In this document: positions 51,943-54,757 of the stretch, one piece after another
How the letters are laid out: every line of letters starts with the position of its first letter
Position numbering within the stretch: position 1 is the stretch's first letter
Assembly: GCA_021298195.1 (NCBI GenBank)
Contig: JAJTEQ010000007.1
Location: 1 to 54,757, forward strand
Reading direction: 5' to 3'
DNA length: 54,757 bases
From: Ilumatobacteraceae bacterium
GTDB taxonomy: Bacteria; Actinomycetota; Acidimicrobiia; Acidimicrobiales; Ilumatobacteraceae
The notes under the pieces: generated by a model
What the model was told of the DNA's origin: nothing
Database searches by the model: none
Seen by the model: the letters and a program-made list of their open reading frames with translations, nothing else
Program-made: the position numbers and the translations under genes

Positions 51943-54757
51943 ATGCCGGCGTTCACCCATGTGTTGGCGAGACGCCACCCCCGGGTGGCGGTGTTCGCGG
52001 CCTTGGCGTTCTTCGTGCTGGCCGTGGGTTTCCACCGTTCGGAGGTGCACGCGGCGCCAACGTGTCCGTCGACACCGTTCAACGGGATCGTCGATGTCGT
52101 GGTCATCACCTCGGCCACGGCGTGCGACTTCATCGCGCCGACGGGATCGACGATCAGTGAAGTCATCGTGATCGCCGGTGGTGGCGGAGGCGGTGCGGGT
52201 GGTGCGGGTGGCGGAGGTGGTGAGGTGCGAACCTCCTCTGACGTTGCCATTCGGGGCGCCGGGACGTTGGAAGTGCTCGTGGGCGCCGGGGGCATCGGGG
52301 GAAGTTTCGGAGTGCGAGCACCGTCGCCCGGTGGCGACTCCGTCGTGTCGATTGCCGGCGTCGAAGCCGTTCGGGCCAAAGGTGGCCTCGGAGGCGCTGG
52401 CACCGGTGGTGGAGACTTCAGCGGCGCCGGCGGCGGCGGTGGTTCGGGCGGTGTCGGAAATGTCGGAGGCCGCGGAGGTCGCAACCCGAGCAACACATCT
52501 CCGGGCACGGCGGGATTGGTCGGCGCCGATGGGCCGTCGGTGTCGATCGGCGGTGTCGTGTCGAGATTCTCCGGCGGTGGAGGTGGGGGCGTGTGCGTCG
52601 TCGATGCCAATGGTCCGACGGTGAACGGAATGGCGGGTGGACTCGGAGGTGGTGGTGTCGGAGCGTCATTCGTGAGCGGTGCCTGGTCCGTGTCCGGGGT
52701 CGACGGTTCCCCCAACAGCGGATCGGGTGGCGGTGGCGGCAATCCGTGCGAAGGAACCGGGCCGAACGCCGGACTGCGTGCCGACGGTGGATCAGGAGCC
52801 AACGGAGCCGTGATCGTGGTTCTCTCGACGCTTGGCACGACGACCACGACGACCACGACAAGTTCGACGACCACGACAAGTTCGACGACCACGACGTCCA
52901 CGACGTCCACAACGTCCACGACGACAACGACCGTGGTTCCGTTGGTGGTGAGCCCGACGACATCGCCTCGTTCGAACCGAACCACGACCATCGCGCCGGC
53001 GACGACCAGTACCACCACGACGTCCTCCTCCACCACCACCACGACCTCGGTTCCGGATTCGCCCTCGGGTGAGGCGGTCCCTCCACCGGACACGATCTCG
53101 AACACGACCTCGACCGGGGCGCCGGTGGTCGTCGAGGCGAACATCGATCCGATGTCTGACGCGACTCGCGACGTGCTCGACGTGTTCGGCTCGACGTTCG
53201 GATTGCAATTGCAACTGGACATGACCGTTGGCGAACCCGTGTCGGGTTCTCGGCTGACGTCGTCGGTCAGTGGTCTCGCTCCGGGATCGGAAGCGGTACT
53301 CGAGATTCGATCCGAGCCGCGAGAGTTGGACCGCCGTTTGGTGGACGGAGCGGGCAACGTGTCGTTCGTGACGAAGTTTCCCGACGGGATCGAACCGGGG
53401 TTACATCGACTGATACTCGGAGGAACTTCACCCGATGGTCGGAAGTTGTTCGCCACGGCCGCGGTGGAAGTGGGTGCGAACGGAGAAGTCGTGGCCTTCG
53501 TCGGATCCTCCGGCTCGGTCGGGTCGCCGGCCTCGATCTCCGAGATGAGTCGAGCGGTCGAAGCGGGAGTTCCCCTGTACGACGTGGACGCCAACTTGGG
53601 GACAGTCGTCGCGCTCGGAGTCGCACTGGGATTGATGGTGACCGTCACCGGAGGTTCTCGGAAAGAGGAGGATGAGCCGTCCCTCGACGAATCCAACCGC
53701 GATGAGTCGGCCAAGGGTGACATCGGCGGGGTCGAGACGAAGGCCCTGACGTTCGAAGGGTTCGACGCGGTGGCTCTCGGTGACGCGAGTCGTTTGTGGA
53801 AGATTCTCGGGGACGAACGGTGGCGCACGATCCTGGACGCCGTCGCATCGCGTTGTTCACGATGGTCGGCGGTGTTGCCCCGCATCGTGGACGACGGGCA
53901 TTGGCTTCGAGCGATGTTCGGCGGTCTCGATCCCATGCTGGTCTTGGTCGGGCTGGTGATCGGGGTCGTTTCGGCGACCGACGTCGACGGAGGATTGGCG
54001 GTACCCGGCTTCGCATTCATCGCGAGCATCGTCGTGTTGAGTGTTCTGGATGCGCTCATCGGTCTGGCGGCCTTTGTCGGATTCGTGGTGACCTTCGTCG
54101 TGATGGGTGGACCTCCCGATTTCTTCGAGTTCCGCACCCTCCTCGGGTTGTTGGTGCTTTTCGTGTCGACCGCCCTTCTCGCCAATTCGATACGTCCGAT
54201 CCGACGCAAACGAGCCGAGGATCGCGAAGGTGCGTTCGACAGATTCGCCGACTATCTGATGATGCCGATCTTCGTCGCGTTCGGAATGAGTGGGCTGTAC
54301 TCGGCTCTGAACGGATTGAGCGGGTTGCATCTCGTGAGTTCATCGGACACGGAGACGTTGCGAAATCTGATCCTCGCCAGCGTGATCGTTCGTATGCTGG
54401 CCGAGGATGCGGCGGTTCGCTGGTTCCCTGCACGATTGGCGAGAACCGCGCCACGGGTCCGTGAACCGGTGATGCGTTGGATGTCGTTCGTCAACGTGGG
54501 GTCCAAGGGCGCGATCTTTCTGCTCGGCGCGGGAACCTTCTTCGGATTCGGGACGATGACGTGGGTCGTGATCGCCCTCATGTCGCTGGTTCCTTTGTTG
54601 AAGATCTGGTCCGGCTCGTTCCCGAACTTCGACCGCGTTCACAAATGGTTCCCGCGCGGACTGCTGCGGGCGGCGATCATGACGTTCCTCGGTGTGTGGT
54701 TCGCCCGATACGTCGTGGCCGAGATCGCGGATCCGGAGAACTTTCGTGCCACGGCGG
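51943..54757 (+). CDS. Large Gly-rich, Thr-linker, polytopic membrane/surface protein (3'-incomplete)
   Basis: An open frame of 938 codons without a stop to the window end. Order: signal peptide (1-38, VAVFAALAFFVLAVGF, cut near VHA-AP); a glycine-rich beta domain (about 78-299) with CDFIAPTGSTISEVIVI leading into GGGGGGAGG runs, typical of the bacterial Gly-rich surface fold; a Thr/Ser/Pro linker (about 300-380); an Ig-like beta domain (about 420-530: GLAPGSEAVLEIRSEP, GLHRLILGG); a first membrane helix near 554-570; an acidic cytoplasmic-type stretch; then at least six more hydrophobic helices from about 660 on. I do not recognise the whole protein. Codon positions are G/C-biased throughout, supporting a real gene. 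Confidence 0.8.
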   Translation, partial: MPAFTHVLARRHPRVAVFAALAFFVLAVGFHRSEVHAAPTCPSTPFNGIVDVVVITSATACDFIAPTGSTISEVIVIAGGGGGGAGGAGGGGGEVRTSSDVAIRGAGTLEVLVGAGGIGGSFGVRAPSPGGDSVVSIAGVEAVRAKGGLGGAGTGGGDFSGAGGGGGSGGVGNVGGRGGRNPSNTSPGTAGLVGADGPSVSIGGVVSRFSGGGGGGVCVVDANGPTVNGMAGGLGGGGVGASFVSGAWSVSGVDGSPNSGSGGGGGNPCEGTGPNAGLRADGGSGANGAVIVVLSTLGTTTTTTTTSSTTTTSSTTTTSTTSTTSTTTTTVVPLVVSPTTSPRSNRTTTIAPATTSTTTTSSSTTTTTSVPDSPSGEAVPPPDTISNTTSTGAPVVVEANIDPMSDATRDVLDVFGSTFGLQLQLDMTVGEPVSGSRLTSSVSGLAPGSEAVLEIRSEPRELDRRLVDGAGNVSFVTKFPDGIEPGLHRLILGGTSPDGRKLFATAAVEVGANGEVVAFVGSSGSVGSPASISEMSRAVEAGVPLYDVDANLGTVVALGVALGLMVTVTGGSRKEEDEPSLDESNRDESAKGDIGGVETKALTFEGFDAVALGDASRLWKILGDERWRTILDAVASRCSRWSAVLPRIVDDGHWLRAMFGGLDPMLVLVGLVIGVVSATDVDGGLAVPGFAFIASIVVLSVLDALIGLAAFVGFVVTFVVMGGPPDFFEFRTLLGLLVLFVSTALLANSIRPIRRKRAEDREGAFDRFADYLMMPIFVAFGMSGLYSALNGLSGLHLVSSSDTETLRNLILASVIVRMLAEDAAVRWFPARLARTAPRVREPVMRWMSFVNVGSKGAIFLLGAGTFFGFGTMTWVVIALMSLVPLLKIWSGSFPNFDRVHKWFPRGLLRAAIMTFLGVWFARYVVAEIADPENFRATA
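52861..52923 (+). repeat. In-frame tandem repeat in the Thr/Ser linker
   Basis: Two 18-base units (AGTTCGACGACCACGACA at 52861 and the same with a final G at 52879) are followed by three 9-base units TCCACGACG, TCCACAACG, TCCACGACG (52897-52923). They encode SSTTTT-type Thr/Ser runs. Unit lengths are multiples of three, so gains or losses keep the frame. Confidence 0.8.

Noticed and set aside
52840-53060. CRISPR-like or regulatory repeat array
   Set aside because: The repeats are short, adjacent and in frame with coding sequence, encoding Thr/Ser; there are no spacers.
51846-54209. Minus-strand extension making a protein of over 1000 residues with the PanB-like domain at its end
   Set aside because: The extension is low-complexity Pro/Ser/Thr/Val antisense to the Gly/Thr-rich surface protein; the leaderless start at 51845 and family length support a short protein.

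Overview
The window is high-GC (codon third positions mostly G or C), densely packed bacterial DNA. No stretch over 300 bases lacks a gene; the longest gaps are about 100-130 bases and hold promoters or nothing recognisable. I infer an actinomycete outside the mycobacteria, most like an Acidimicrobiia (Ilumatobacter-type) lineage. The evidence is: (i) the block rsmI - metG-tatD-x-rsmA-ispE - glmU-prs-rplY-pth-mfd-lipoprotein-mazG-eno-divIC resembles the Rv1003-Rv1024 neighbourhood of Mycobacterium tuberculosis; (ii) tiny genes for the actinobacterial ribosomal proteins bS22 and bL37 are present; (iii) many start codons lie 6-7 bases after a TANNNT box, the geometry of leaderless mRNAs. The assignment rests on pattern recognition only.

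Region 1 (1-13.0 kb) is a lipid/steroid-like catabolic block: a TauD-family dioxygenase, a FadD3-like CoA ligase with an amidohydrolase, a luciferase-family oxidoreductase, a FadE31/FadE32-like acyl-CoA dehydrogenase pair with a TauE/SafE exporter, an acyltransferase-SGNH membrane protein, a DUF35/Ltp-type thiolase pair and a FadA6-like thiolase. Four of its promoter regions carry the same palindrome, TCTGAC-N5-GTCAGA, which defines a candidate regulon. No regulator gene is in the window.

Region 2 (13.0-24.0 kb) is accessory metabolism: a DAO-family flavoprotein, a PAP2-family membrane protein, a molybdenum hydroxylase whose small and medium subunits (coxS, coxM) are separated from the large subunit (form II coxL), a cobalamin-binding protein, a LarA-like protein and a three-gene ABC-2 exporter.

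Region 3 (24.0-45.8 kb) is the conserved housekeeping block, mostly on the minus strand, with tRNA-Gln and the small ribosomal-protein genes. Its oddities are a GlmU that lacks the acetyltransferase half and a small secreted protein in the place where rpfB sits in mycobacteria.

Region 4 (45.8-51.0 kb) starts with tRNA-Leu and carries a glycan-type operon: GT2 glycosyltransferase, DegT aminotransferase, NAD-dependent sugar epimerase and PIG-V-like mannosyltransferase, with a divergent methyltransferase. Region 5 (51.0 kb to the end) has a divergent PanB-family protein and the first 938 codons of a very large surface/membrane protein (glycine-rich domain, Thr/Ser linker, polytopic membrane domain), which runs off the window.
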